A stretch of 64,000 nucleotides of DNA from Melampsora larici-populina 98AG31. Lineage: Eukaryota > Basidiomycota > Pucciniomycetes > Pucciniales > Melampsoraceae. The notes under the pieces are model-generated. The model was not told where the DNA came from. It saw only the letters and a list, made by a program, of their open reading frames with translations, and did no database searches. The translations under genes and the position numbers were made by a program. The stretch lies in assembly GCF_000204055.1 (NCBI RefSeq), contig NW_006768766.1, forward strand, positions 2,319,243 to 2,383,242, read 5' to 3'. This document shows positions 32,440 through 44,860 of the stretch, piece after piece (positions within the stretch are counted from its first letter, which is position 1; each line of letters begins with the position of its first letter).

Positions 32440-35400
32440 CTTCTTCTACAGGATGGGCCTCGTGGTCGTGTGATGATGAGCATGATGTGCTTCCCTAACG
32501 CTCCGCAGCATGTGTACGAGGTGACTGATCTTTCTACAATTCTCGGCTCTACTCTTGCCAGCTACCTCACTTCCAGTTTACCAACAAGAGTATTCCCGAA
32601 CACGCACCACACTATTCTCATCCACTCTACGACACTGTGTGTTCCCAATATCTAGATTGCTCACACTCACGACCAACCTGCGACTCTACAACTCAGAACA
32701 AGAGGCTCTCATGGGCCAGGATTTTTGAAGTCCCTCCTGCCCTCTCCAGCTTCGCTTTCTTACTTCTCGGTTCATGTTTTATTACGCTCACCGGTGTCTA
32801 CTGTTCGCTGCACCGTCCCTTCATGGTGTTACTTGTTTTTGTTTGTTTGTAAAAAAAAAAGATCTATAAAATAATGTTTGTTCTAAAGAGAGGGGTGTGT
32901 TTCTCGTAAAGATCTCTCTTTTATCGTTTTCTTTGTTCCATTTTGAGTCAGTTACTGGTGCTGTTTCTCTGTGGCCCAAAAAAAGATCGTTTTCTCTGTT
33001 GTACTACTTACCATTCTCGAGGGCAGTTGTCTTGTTGTGTCTTTTCTGTTTCCTCTTCCTCCCCCGTGAGGGGGCGTTTTTCTCTTCTTGACTCTTGTGA
33101 AATGGTTACACTTGCGCGGGCCCAAAGGTCCGCGTGGCTTTGCCTAGCTACCACTGAGACAAGTCCCATGAGGCTGGGCCCCTGCGAGAAGTCGTAACAC
33201 ATCCCAGGAGTCTTGTCAGATGTTTCTTGCCACCAGATTTAGATTTTCACAAGCCAAGAAAGAAAGTTGATTTCAATGGCGAGCACCTAGACTGTGAGTC
33301 ACATTGTTGACGTGTGAGTTCAAAGCACAATATCGCCCTCGAGTTCTCAAGGATTTTGCCTCCTCGCGTTCAGTGAGAAAACAACGACTATTCTATGAAT
33401 GGTAGCTTTCCGCTGGAGGCACGACTAAGGTGGGCGTTGTCCACAATTACAAGTAATGCAAACGGCAGTACTTCGTATCACAACTCCATTACCATCCTAT
33501 GACATAGTAGAATAAGAAATCGGTTTCAGAAGGTTCCTCCCCTAGACAGACTTCTCAGGGTCTAAGTTACAGACCTGACCAGGCAGGGTCAATAACTGGA
33601 TTAGGACCAACTAAGAATTTCCGTCAGGTAATTTTATTCCTGATATGGAGTTGATATACGATGACACAAATGAGATGAGAGGTACTTTGTCCCCTCATCT
33701 GTTTTTCCATCTTTGTATCTTTTTGTCATTCACAGTTTTGAAAAATTCTAGATAAAATCTTTTTTACTACCATAGCGCAACAATCTACCAAAAACAACAC
33801 TGACCAAATTGTCAAAGAAAAACATTTCTGATTTTATAAAGAAGTTATTTTTCAAAAAACCTCCCTCCCACCCTTACACAGAATTACAAATGTGAGTTCG
33901 AATTCTAAGAAATTTATTAGAATCCAACAACGTGGAGTTCTAAAAATGGGGTGACTAAAACCTCAACCGGATAATAGATTCTATACCTGTATCCTATAGT
34001 TTTGGAATCTCACTAGTGTGTTCTTCAAACTTAGCGTCTCCCTTAAGCTGTCAATGCAGATTTATAAGCATTATAGACATCTTAAGTGGCTTCACGCACC
34101 CATTTCCTTCTCAAAGCTCAGAGCTTGACGGAATGGGGGTTCTGCAAACCCAAACAGTGGTAGTTTTGGACATTATGTCAGGACTACCTAGAGAAGAAAA
34201 GAAAATACTAAACAATAGTATTTTACTATCTTCTTGTTATGATCTCTTACACTGGTTAACAGGACTGTCACAACCTGTGAAAGGGGATACACCCGAGTCC
34301 CACTTGTAGAGCAGAGCTTTCCTCTTTGCCTTCTTCTCTATGCTACAATAACTATACTACGTGGTCCCCAACATCCCTCTCTGTCTGTCCCCAAGCACGA
34401 CCCCCCCCAAGCCTGGGCATAACACTTCTCGAACGTGTAACACATTAGTGTGAATTACGGAAGATATAAAGTGGACTCAGCAGGAAACAATGTGCGTACT
34501 ATTTGGTCAAAATCATTGATTTTTTTTAAAGGATAGACAATCCACTTTGAGATTGGGAAGACTCACATCAAAATATCATCTAATACCTGATAGGATCCCT
34601 CAGAGTTCAACGCTTTCAGTTACACTTTATTGACCTTTTCAATTCTGACACAGAGAACAAGAAATGATTTGAATTGGTTTTCTAGATGATCTGACTCACT
34701 TACTTAGTAGCACCAGATAGATGGGAGGAGAAGAAGCATAAGATTGAAGAAGAAGGAAGAAGATCATCAGGATGGGGAAATAAGTTTAGAGCAATTTTTG
34801 TCTTACGGAAAGCAAAAGTCATGCATTTCAACAACAAAGAATCAACAACAGAAGATCAGATTAACATGTCTCTCATTGTTATCATAGAGTGCAATGACAT
34901 AGAGACTTGAGTGCAAACATCAGGTATCCAAAATTTTGTAAATTAGATATACAGATACTGGAATTTGGCTTCAAAACATCACCAAAAATTAAGAACAAGA
35001 TTTGGATAATGTCTTTCAAATCTTCAAGATGTGAATATACACAGAAAGAAAACTTTGAAAAGAATCCCAAAAGTTCAAGCCTTGATATGATTTGAGATAA
35101 AACCATATCACTCAACACGACATACAAATTATGAGCTTGAGCATACCACACCCCACAGGCTGATTGAAAGAAGAACACATTCACTCTTGAACAATTGTAA
35201 AAACTGACTAATGCTTTTTTGAAATCGACTCACTTATGGGCTTGAGATCTTTTGGGTTCATCTTACCATGGAAAATAAATAATGATCACTTACTGTAAGT
35301 TCCCAAAATCATAAACTGGACAATTAATCTTGCTCGCTGGGTCCAGGATTGTTTCTTTACCAATAAAAACTATTCATCCTCACAAATGTTTTACCTTAAT

Positions 35401-36141
35401 TTACAAATCAAAGAAAAATAGTCTTCTTTCACTATTACATAAGTTTTTGATCATACAAAAAAAAGGTTTCTTTTCTTCCAAATATTTACCATCAGGGTTG
35501 TAACATGTATCACGAGTACGCACTACTAAAATCCTTCACACTAAACCCACCAAATCCTCTACTCAGAGTCACATCAAGTAAAATCTTTGACTACCTCACA
35601 CCTATTCACTCAACCACACCCATTAACCCCACTTCCTCCCATATAAACTTGTGTTACCCAAAGGATTAAGTATCATTAAACTCTAAGCAGTCTTTGCAAG
35701 AAAAATCTTAACCAAAAAACACCATCAAATTAAGTAATCAATTGTTCTAATTTACTGAAAAAATCAAAAAAAGATACAAATCAAACCAAAAAACTAACAT
35801 AAGAAAAAAATCAATCAAAACAAGAGAGAGAAAATGGTTTTATTTTTTTTCCGAACTTTATTTTTTTAATCTTATCTAAACAATCCAATAAATTAAAAAA
35901 GATACTACTACTACTATCCAACTTCAACCTGTTTATTTATTTTTCTTTCTTATATATTCAAATAAAAAACAATGTACAAATAAAAAACTACAAAGGAATA
36001 TGATGATGATGATTTCATTCCATTTCGTTCAACTTTCATTCCATTCATTGATTCAAAAAAAAAATCAAACCCTATCTAAATATAATTCAAGATCATGTCC
36101 ATCTAATCAAAAACCCTTCATTCAATTCGTTTCAAACCCTT
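32440..36141. other. Long intergenic region, no gene seen
   Basis: About 3.7 kb without a supported gene. 32440-33600 is GC-richer and contains decayed repeat-like sequence with short palindromes (GCGGGCCCAAAGGTCCGCG near 33116). 33600-36141 is AT-rich and includes the 3' flank of the channel gene. Confidence 0.45.
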
Positions 36142-39100
36142 TTATTGATTACTCTGAACTCTCAAACTCGGTAAATTTCCCGTATTAGTCCAATCACTAT
36201 GTGAATTAGTTCCAATCCTACCTGCATTACCTAAAACAGTTGGTCCAGTAAATGAAGATCCATTCAATCCAACCGATCTTTTATTCGATGATCCATATCC
36301 TTTTCGTCCAAGATTAGTTGATGAAACAAATGAAACAGGCTAATCCAAAACCAAAATCTCAATGAAGTTTCTTTTTTTTGATTGATTGAATGAATGACAC
36401 ATCAATGAACTCACTTGAATCGGTAATTTGTAAATTATATTCAATGAATCTAATATCTTCTTCATCTCCTAGAAAAATCAACCAAAGAAATACATCAATT
36501 TTCAAAAAGACCTTATTCCATGCTACAGAAAAAAAGAGATAAGTAAGAAAAATGTATAAATCACTTACTCTCATCAAAAGTGTACGTCTATCCCAACGAG
36601 CTCCCCAATCTTGCCAATTCCCTTTATGTTCCATAGCAATAATCAATCTGAAAACCAACCCCCCCGAAAAAAACAAAACAAAGTCAATAAACCTAAAAAA
36701 GTTTTGAAATTTAAAAAAAAATCACTAAACTGAATCAAATTTTGATTTTGCATATAATCAATATTCACATCCAATCTAATTCAAAAAAAAAATTAATCCC
36801 AATCCAATTCATTAGTAAACAAAAAGACTTCAAAACCCCAAGCACATCACATCTCTTCACTTACCCTCCTTTCCATTCTCTTGGATTATCATTCACATAT
36901 TGTCTCATTCGAGTTCTAAACTCATGTAAAACATCTAAAGGAGTTTCAAATCCAACCATGATATTGGTCTACAAATCAAATTCCAAAAAAACAAATCAAT
37001 TTTACTCTTGTTGATAAGAATATATATTTCTTTCTAGCTTACCGTTTCCCACATCGATCCACTTCTTCTAACATTTAAAATATATTTCTGACTACCTAAA
37101 ACCGAATTAGGTGCCACAATCACTTGTCCATCCACTCTTTGAAAAGTCGTAGAAAACAATCCGAATTCTAAAACAAACATTGGAGATTCATCTACCAAAG
37201 GAAAAAGAGTGATCAATCTTTAAAATTCAAAAATAGGTTTCAAGAGATAATTTGTATGGTATCAACAAAACTTACCTATAAAGACTAAATCTCCTACGTC
37301 GTATGGATGTACACTAAAGATAAACAGCATGCTCTGCAAAAAAAACCGAATCATTCATTAATTTTCTGTCATACATCCAAAATCAAAATCAAAAATCTCA
37401 AACAAACCTCAAACAAGTTCTTTGCAGCATTTCCAAAAACTAAAAACAAAAGTTTATCCATCAATAAAAATCGTCCAAAATTGATTATACAGGAATTTAC
37501 TAACTAAATGAAAACCCAAGGATGATCGTAGCCATTGGAACGAATTGAGAAGTCGTTCCACTTGGATTAAAGATCAATAACCAAATAAAGATCACAATAA
37601 TAAACGCAATCGAAAGTAAAACCCTAAAATTCCGAACCAAAGATTAATATCATGATCCAATAGATCCAAGAATCTGAAAATACTAACGCATCAAGTTTAG
37701 CAACAGCTGATGACATGTCCTAAACCAATCAATACCGATTGACGGATCAATACTTAAACTCTAATCTCAAACGAAAAAAAGATCCCAGAAAACCGTACCT
37801 TTAAACTAGTAGCCAAAGCTTTTCTTTCACGATAAATTCTAGCCACTGCATTTCTCATTTCCTTACGATCGATATCCCCATTTCCATCTTTATCAAACAA
37901 ATTAAAAGCCATAAACGCATCACTTGGGTTCTTAAAGTACGGTTCAAACTCATTTCTCGTAATCACTCCTCCATGATCTTCATCTAATCCTTCAAACAAT
38001 TTCTTGGCTAACTTTTTGGCTGAATGAGTTGATGAACCTATTCCATCATGTTTGATTTTCCTTTCATCTTTCAAGGTGACTTGGGCTATCGCATTTGTAA
38101 ATTGATCGGCTACGTTTTGTAAATTTGCTGATCTTCTTTTACGATTCTTTTTGGCTTTTTTTAATTCTTTTTCTAAGATCTCTGCATCTTGATCTACCAA
38201 AGAAAAAAACGAAAAGAAATTCATCAAAATTCGCAGTCTTTCAATCAGATCAACCAAAAAAAGTGATGAAGAAAACTTACTCATTCGAGTTTGTGAAGGT
38301 GTACCAGGTGTGGTCATAGGAGTTAATGGTACATCTCCACCAATCGGTATATTTAAATCACCAGATCGATCTACATTGTAACTATTTCTAGCCGTTGAGA
38401 TTCCTATTTTAGCAGGTGTATTTCGTCCTGTACCTTCATTAGATTTTCTAGAAACTCCAAATCCACTTAAAAACCCTGAACGTCTCTTTTGTACATGTTC
38501 TTTAGCAGCTGCTAATTTATCTAAAGCCCACTAGAAAAAGAAAAAAAGTGGTCAAAACAAATGGTAATGGATTGAAACAAAAAAAGAAAAGTCAGAATCA
38601 AAGAAATCAAATAAAGACAAGGAAAGATTAGGAGGAAATGAAAAAATAATTTAAAACTGACTAAAGCTTTTTCATTTTCTTCTAATCTATCCTTAAGACT
38701 AGTACGATGAAAGTTCAATTTAACGATTTGAAGTAAGATCTAAAAAAGAAAAAAAGAAGTCAAATTTAGTTAGGACATCATGATTTGATCAACAGGAGAA
38801 GATATACATACTTTTTCAGCTAAAAGCATTAATCCAGTAGCAAATAAACCACCAGTGACCTGAAATCAAAAAACACTTTAGTATGGAATTTAAAAGAAAA
38901 TCGTATTTAGAGGACATACTTTTTGGATCCAAGAAAAGTAATGTAATCTAGAATCACCTTGAAAAGGAAAAATAGAAGAAAACATGACCAATAAGATCAC
39001 CCAATACCTAAACCGAAAAAAAAAACAAGAAAAAAAAAGTAAGAAGTCAATCAAAGAATTCATCTGATGATTTCCAAGAAGTTGAAGATTCTCATTCACC

Positions 39101-40015
39101 AAGTAAAACTAAGAGCTAATTTAATCCAAAACCTAACACTCATCCAAAGTTCAACTTGAGTTTTTAATTTCTCAGGTGTGGAACCGTAAAGGAAATCAAT
39201 GATTTTCAGTAAGATGATGGGTAAGAAATCCGTCATGATCGAACTTAAACAAGTAGCTGCAACACATAATGATAACCATATACTCCATACCATCACAGGT
39301 CTGATGACAGGTGAATTTGGAAATCGGAAATGTAAAATCAAAGTTGGACTAATACCCCAAAGAAACCAAAATTCCAAACAATCAGTTAAAAAACCCTTTC
39401 TTCTGGGGGAGAAGAAGTAACTTACCTAATAGTTAAACCACTACCGAATAATAAAAGTAAACTAGTTCTAATCGGTCTCGAAAGTTTCATAAACGTTAAA
39501 TAAACCTTTCTTAATCTTGTAGCACGTTTCACTTGATGTTCATGAAGATGAGTTAATCGTTTATTCTTTTCAATCTTTCTGTTCTCTTTTTCTTCTTCAT
39601 CTAATTCATCTTCATCCGATAAATCCCAATCAAATTCATCATGATCATCCGAATCCGTTGAATTATCATAAGACTCATCTCTTTTCTCGGTTTTTTTCAA
39701 CGGTTTTGAATCGGTTTTAGTAGTTAGGTTCGGTGAAGTGGGTTTGATTTCTATACTTGTGCTTTGTTCTTGAAGTGCTCTTTCATATCTAGCATTAAAT
39801 TCTGAATCAGAATGAAGGTTAACTTGTGATGATTCTTTCATGCTTGGAATCTTGGATGAACTCTTAGATGGTGTTAAGGGTGGTCGAAGTGATGCTACGT
39901 ATTGTTGAGCTGGATTATCGTCGATATGAATATGAGTGGGACGAGTGGTAGTTGGAGTCAATTCACCAGGAGTCTCTGTACCAACTCCACCACTCCCACC
40001 TGGGGTTTGGTTCAT
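36142..40015 (-). CDS. EF-hand MscS-family mechanosensitive ion channel
   Basis: Fungal MscS-like channel of the Msy1/Msy2 type, which in fission yeast acts in the ER membrane in calcium control after hypo-osmotic shock. About a dozen exons. Order: acidic cytosolic N-terminus (DSDDHDEFDWDLSDEDELDEEE, given as two overlapping acidic runs), several membrane segments (PIRTSLLLLFGSGLTIR; PVMVWSIWLSLCVAATCL; YWVILLVMFSSIFPF), a linker, an EF-hand pair (DEDHGGVITRNE and DKDGNGDIDRKE, the second canonical), a membrane helix VLLSIAFIIVIFIWLLIF, then the MscS pore helix and beta domain (VPMATIILGFSFVFGNAAKN, HPYDVGDLVFID, GQVIVAPNSVLGSQ) and a polar tail. The start at 40015 is the only Met before the acidic region. 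Identification is secure; exact minor exon limits are approximate. Confidence 0.93.
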
Positions 40016-41245
40016 GATTTGATGATGAAGAAGGGTCGATGGCGTTTTGAATGTATTTGTTGATTATTAAGAAGGTTTCAGAAGCCTTTCACGTGGGGTT
40101 GAGTTTTGGTTTTGAAATCAATCGGTCGAAGCTGTTGAAAGCTTGCTCGGTGAACCTGAACCTGAACCTCAACGTGGACACACCAATTCAAGTTTGAAGA
40201 AACAGTTGATCTCGAGCCTTTACGCAGTTTGATGACTTAATCAGATCGATCGGTATATAGTTTAATTGATGATCAGAGCTATCCTTTGTAAATTAAAGTT
40301 TGAAATAAAAATGAATGAAAAATGGTCAACAACAAGAAAGATTCAATCAAAATGGTAAAACTGAAACACCAACTGCGCCATCGCGAAAAAAAAGGCCAGA
40401 TACCCTATTGAGGCCCCGTCTGAGACCCTGTCCAGCTTGTTCGCAGTGACTCGAAACTGGGGTAGATCCGGATTTCGACTTTCCTGTGATAACTACACCA
40501 CAAAGACACTTTTGCGCAGAAAGACGTCCGAGCCGTCCGAGACTCGATGCTCAACTCTGTGTCCCCGATCGGGGTGTCTTTTAGGCGTCCTCAAGCGCCG
40601 ACATCTTTTGCATACTCTCAGGATATTGTGATGACTCTCTGATCTTGGACGGGAGATGAGCCCCCCTGCTCTCAGCCCGACCTGGACATCCCTATTGAGG
40701 CTGTCTTCCGAGTGAAGCCTGCATGTCCTCACAAGATCTGAGAATGTAGCGGGTTCTGTCAGGTGTGCATCAGGTAGTCCGTGAACTTGATGTCGCCAAC
40801 TGACCCCCTTCTCTGAGCCTTGTGACAACACCCAAATCGCACCGCAACATATTTCAGTTTCGGTGCGATTTCGGTGCGATTTAGATGTTTAAACGAAACG
40901 AAATGTGATTGCGGTCCTCCCGCACCGAAATAAGATGAGCAAAATCGTGATTTCGGTTCAACCGAACCGAAACCAGATTTGATGAACCGCAACTCGCAAC
41001 GAACCGAAATATGCTGCGGTTGGTTGCGAGTTTGTTAAAAGGTGAAGGCAAGGTGTTTCCCAGTCCACTACATGTGAAAAGAGAAGTGAGAGGAGGTTTT
41101 CACCTATCAGGAGTTCTCTTCCTTTTCGAACTGTTGTGCATTCTTTTCCTCATCTGAACTTTTATTGACATCGTCCAAAAGTTGTTTCCTCACGTCCAGT
41201 TCCTTTTGTCCGTCTTGAACAGGTTCAAGTGTTCTCTTAAACCCA
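40016..41245. other. 5' flank of the channel gene and left flank of E3
   Basis: Promoter-side sequence, then 40850-41035 with about a dozen degenerate copies of CGAAACCG/CGGTTTCG-like words (for example GGTGCGATTTCGG and AACCGAACCGAAA). A similar array is found on the other side of E3 at 48755-48930. No gene seen. Confidence 0.5.
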
Positions 41246-41703
41246 CTCTCACAACAAACTTAACTAAGTCCCATCGTGCCGGGGTTTATACATAGCAAGC
41301 GATGACCGAGGCACGAGGGACTTACTCCCTACCCCAGACTTCTCGCGTGGCAGGTTGAGAGTTTTAGTAGGGGAAAACTGGGATGTCTTTTTACCCCAGC
41401 TTCCCTCAATCTTCTGTTTAGAAAAAAGTGGAGATTATGAAGCGCCTGCTTCTTCCACATCTTTCTCTCTATTCACATTTTTGCTCTTGTTTTTTGTTCT
41501 TTTTTTTTCTCAACACTGAAAACAACGTGATCCAGAAATCTGGAGGAGAGACTGCGGCTTGATTCCAGTGTATGTATATATATTTATGTAATATACATAC
41601 AACATGCTCCCCAACTTTTGGAATTTCAATTCTCCAAGTTTTCTAACGCGGCTCAGCAATTCATCACTCTTGTCTTCACCTCAGCCAACCACACATTTGA
41701 TCA

Positions 41704-44253
41704 ATGAATACCCGAAGTCAACTGAAAGAACTTATTTTGGACCCAATCCTAGCAGAAATTGACAATGACTTGAAGGTCACCCGACCTTTGCTCCCGTCTA
41801 TCATACTTAACAGCTCAATGTCAGATCAACGAAAGTATGTCATAAGGAGTTTCTTGAAATGGTATGAGATGCAGAAACCCAAAGAATTGCAAGTCAGTAC
41901 AATAGTCAGCCTCATCAATGGATTCAATACCTTCCTCTTGGCTGGCACAGGATACGGAAAATCTCGAATTGCCGAAATTTTTCTCAGGCTTTTTGATCCT
42001 CGTCAATTACCAGTAGTACTTGTTCTCAATCCTCTCGACGCGCTAGGTGACAATCAAGTAAGTAACATCCAATTGATAATAAATTTGGTAGTCATTCAGA
42101 AGCTGAATGGCTTTATCTGTAGGTTGCAGACAAGATTAAGCAAAATATCACGGCAATCAATCTGACCAAGATCACTTTCACCACCGATGCTCTGAAGAAG
42201 ATTGAAAATCACTACTACCGTGTCATATATCTTGTATTTAATTTATTCAGATACTCCTGTTCCAATTCAAGTTATTTAAATGCGAAAGACCAGATGGACT
42301 GACTCTCAAAATGTTTGTTTGCTCACAGAGTCCTGAAATATTTCTGAATAGTGCAAAATTTGCAAAAGTTTACTATAGCTCGGACTTCCAGAAGCATCTT
42401 ATCTTGAAGGTTGTTGATGAAGCACATGTGATCTACTCGTGGGGTTTGGTGGAAAGCGGAAAGGCCAAAAAATTATACAGTCATTCAATACTTCAAGATG
42501 TTTGTGAATTTCGACCATCATATGGTCATTTAGGAAAAGCTCTCATGGCCACCGACTCAGTTCCTCTTCTATTACTATCAGCAACCTGTAGACCCATAGC
42601 TGTGAAGAGCATTTTGAATAGCTTAAGCCTTATACCTCGAAATATCACTATGATTGAAGGTGAACTCACTCGACCCGAGATGCGATGGATCCGAATGTAT
42701 CTAACTCGTCCTTTGGATTCGTGTGAAGATCTAGCTCAACTAATCCCACACAAGTCACAAGTCTCGGACAAGGACCTGACACAAACTTTGATTTATTGTG
42801 GAACTCAAAACTCGACATGGACAGCATCAGAAGCAGTTCACTTGGCTCGAGGAAACCCACAACAGGCCCACGATGGGAACAGCAGCTGCTGCCGAAGGTA
42901 TCATGCATCAACCGGCCCAAAGGACAAAATCACTAGAGCTCAGGATTATGGTGACGGTAAATTTTCGACAATGACTTGCACAAATGCACTCGGCCTTGGT
43001 CAAGACTGGTCCATCGTGGATCAAGTGATAATTCTGGGTGGTATGGACCCGGATGCCATTATCCAAATGGGTGGAAGGGGTGGGCGAGGGGGTAAAACAT
43101 GCTTGGTCATCATGATGGTTGAACCTTTTCGCCAGACTGGCAAAAACTCAATAGACGATTTTAAAGAAGTTTCAGTCATGAATGATGACGATAGGACAAG
43201 TGCTTTGAGAATCACACCGGTATGTCTTAGGGTTGCACTCGCATCAGACACTCGGTGAGCTTCTCCCTCTTTTCTTATTCTTTGTTTATTCATTTTACTA
43301 ATATGTTGATTTCATGTAGATTAGGCATACTACCACTTTCAGTCGATGAGCCTGCATACATTGAAGAAAAGAACCGTCAAGATAAGGAAAAGATGGGTCC
43401 CTGTCGATGTTCAAACTGTGATCCGATCGGGGCAATTGAGCTTATTCGCGACCTCAAGATGACTGACAAACATCACTTCCATGACCTCCTCAAACGTTCT
43501 ACTGTAGGACACGAATTACCGGCCACCAGTTTTCTCACTCAGAATCCCATTGTAAAATCAAAGCCAAAGGAAAAGACGAACCGACCACTACTCTGTGCTG
43601 ATACTGACCACATTCGGATTTCATTACCGATGATCGATCTGGCCCGCTCTCTGATTGAAGACTTTTCTATTTTGTTTTACAAAAATCACAATCAAATTTC
43701 AGAATTGATCCCTTCGAATCTATTTAATTATGATCACGCGTGGCAGATTGTCAAGAACTACTCAGCCATACTGGAGGGAAAGTTTTTGCGAGGGATTTTG
43801 GGTAGCCAGCCAATTCGTGGGACATTTGACATGATACTCAATTGTATTCAGGTTTGGAAAGCAGGTGCTAGTTATGCATCATATGTTGAAGAAGTTCATA
43901 AGGCCGATCAAGCGGCCAAGGAGGCTTATCAGATGGGTGCGGCTATCCTGGCGTCTTACCACAGCAATCAGTTGATTAAAGCCGAAAAGCGAAAAGCGGA
44001 TAAGGAGAAGATTGAAAAGCGAAAAAAGATGCGACTTGAGACAGCGGCCCAAGCACAGCAGTTGAAGGATAACAACAAGCGGAGGATAATGGATAAACTC
44101 CAACAGTCCTCGGTCAAATCTCAAGATGGACAAAAACCAAGTAAGTAATCTTGATTCAATTCCCTCTCAATCCAAACCTCCACCTCCACGTTGATGTGCT
44201 TAACTTAACATGAATCGATTTCCACTTTTTCAAATCCAGATCCAAAGTCATGA
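41704..44253 (+). CDS. RecQ-like DEAH-box helicase of E3
   Basis: About 740 residues from five exons (41704-42057, 42123-42233, 42329-43254, 43320-44140, 44240-44253; if the last intron is kept, the frame stops at 44148). Superfamily 2 helicase motifs in order: motif I LLAGTGYGKSRIAEIF, motif II VVDEAHVIYSWG, motif III LLLSATCRP, then RRYHASTGPKDKITRAQ, CTNALGLGQDWSIVDQVI and motif VI IQMGGRGGRGG, all RecQ-like. A Cys pair follows (PCRCSNCDP), as in RecQ zinc modules. The C-terminus is a long charged coiled coil (KAEKRKADKEKIEKRKKMR). It presumably unwinds or processes element DNA during transposition (inference). The intron at 42234-42328 was placed to give VIYLSPEIFLN. Confidence 0.88.
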
Positions 44254-44860
44254 TGGATGTCCCAAGACTGTTTGGTTCACTCTTATACATATGTATGTTC
44301 GCATCCAAACACCATGAAGTTTACCAATGATCATCGCTCGCACTGGCACTAAAAAACATTGTACTTTTTGATCAAAACCAATACTATCACCACCTCCTTC
44401 ACTATGGCTCGAATCTCTAGTCAAACTCTCTCAGCTTCGACCTCATCTTCTTCAAGATCATTTCAACTTCCTATCATCGATTTTTCAGCACTTGGCAACG
44501 TCGCTTTACTCGGTTCTTTCTCGGGTTGATCAGCCTAAAGTCTTCAACTTCTCAAGATCATCTCAACTTCCTATCATCGATCGGTCAGCACTTAGCACGT
44601 CACTTTACACAGTGCTTTCTCAGGTTGATCAGTCTTCGAGTCTTCAAATTCAAATTCAAATTCAAATTCAAATTCAAATTCAAATTCAAATTCAAATTCA
44701 AATTCAAATTCGAATTCAACTTTCAATCTTGCTCATTCTGCTATCATCTCCTTACATATTTCATCTCAGTCTGAATAGCAATCAAATCAGAAAATCTGTA
44801 ATCTTCAATTATAATGTGTTCAAGTCTAAACGATCACTTTTAAATTCAGCTAATCTTCAA
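44254..44860. repeat. E3 central spacer with tandem duplications and (CAAATT)n
   Basis: Between the converging genes. Contents: two copies of a roughly 110-bp unit (about 44447-44540 and 44556-44645, sharing CAACTTCCTATCATCGAT and TCAGCACTT), a hexanucleotide array (CAAATT)n at 44645-44711 of about 11 units, and a 52-bp unit repeated twice (about 44801-44852 and 44853-44904, starting TAATCTTCAATTATAA). The last unit overlaps the end of the DUF6589 gene. Confidence 0.8.

Noticed and set aside
40437..40992. Frames on both strands upstream of the channel gene
   Set aside because: Compositional frames in CG-rich repeat words; no family resemblance.
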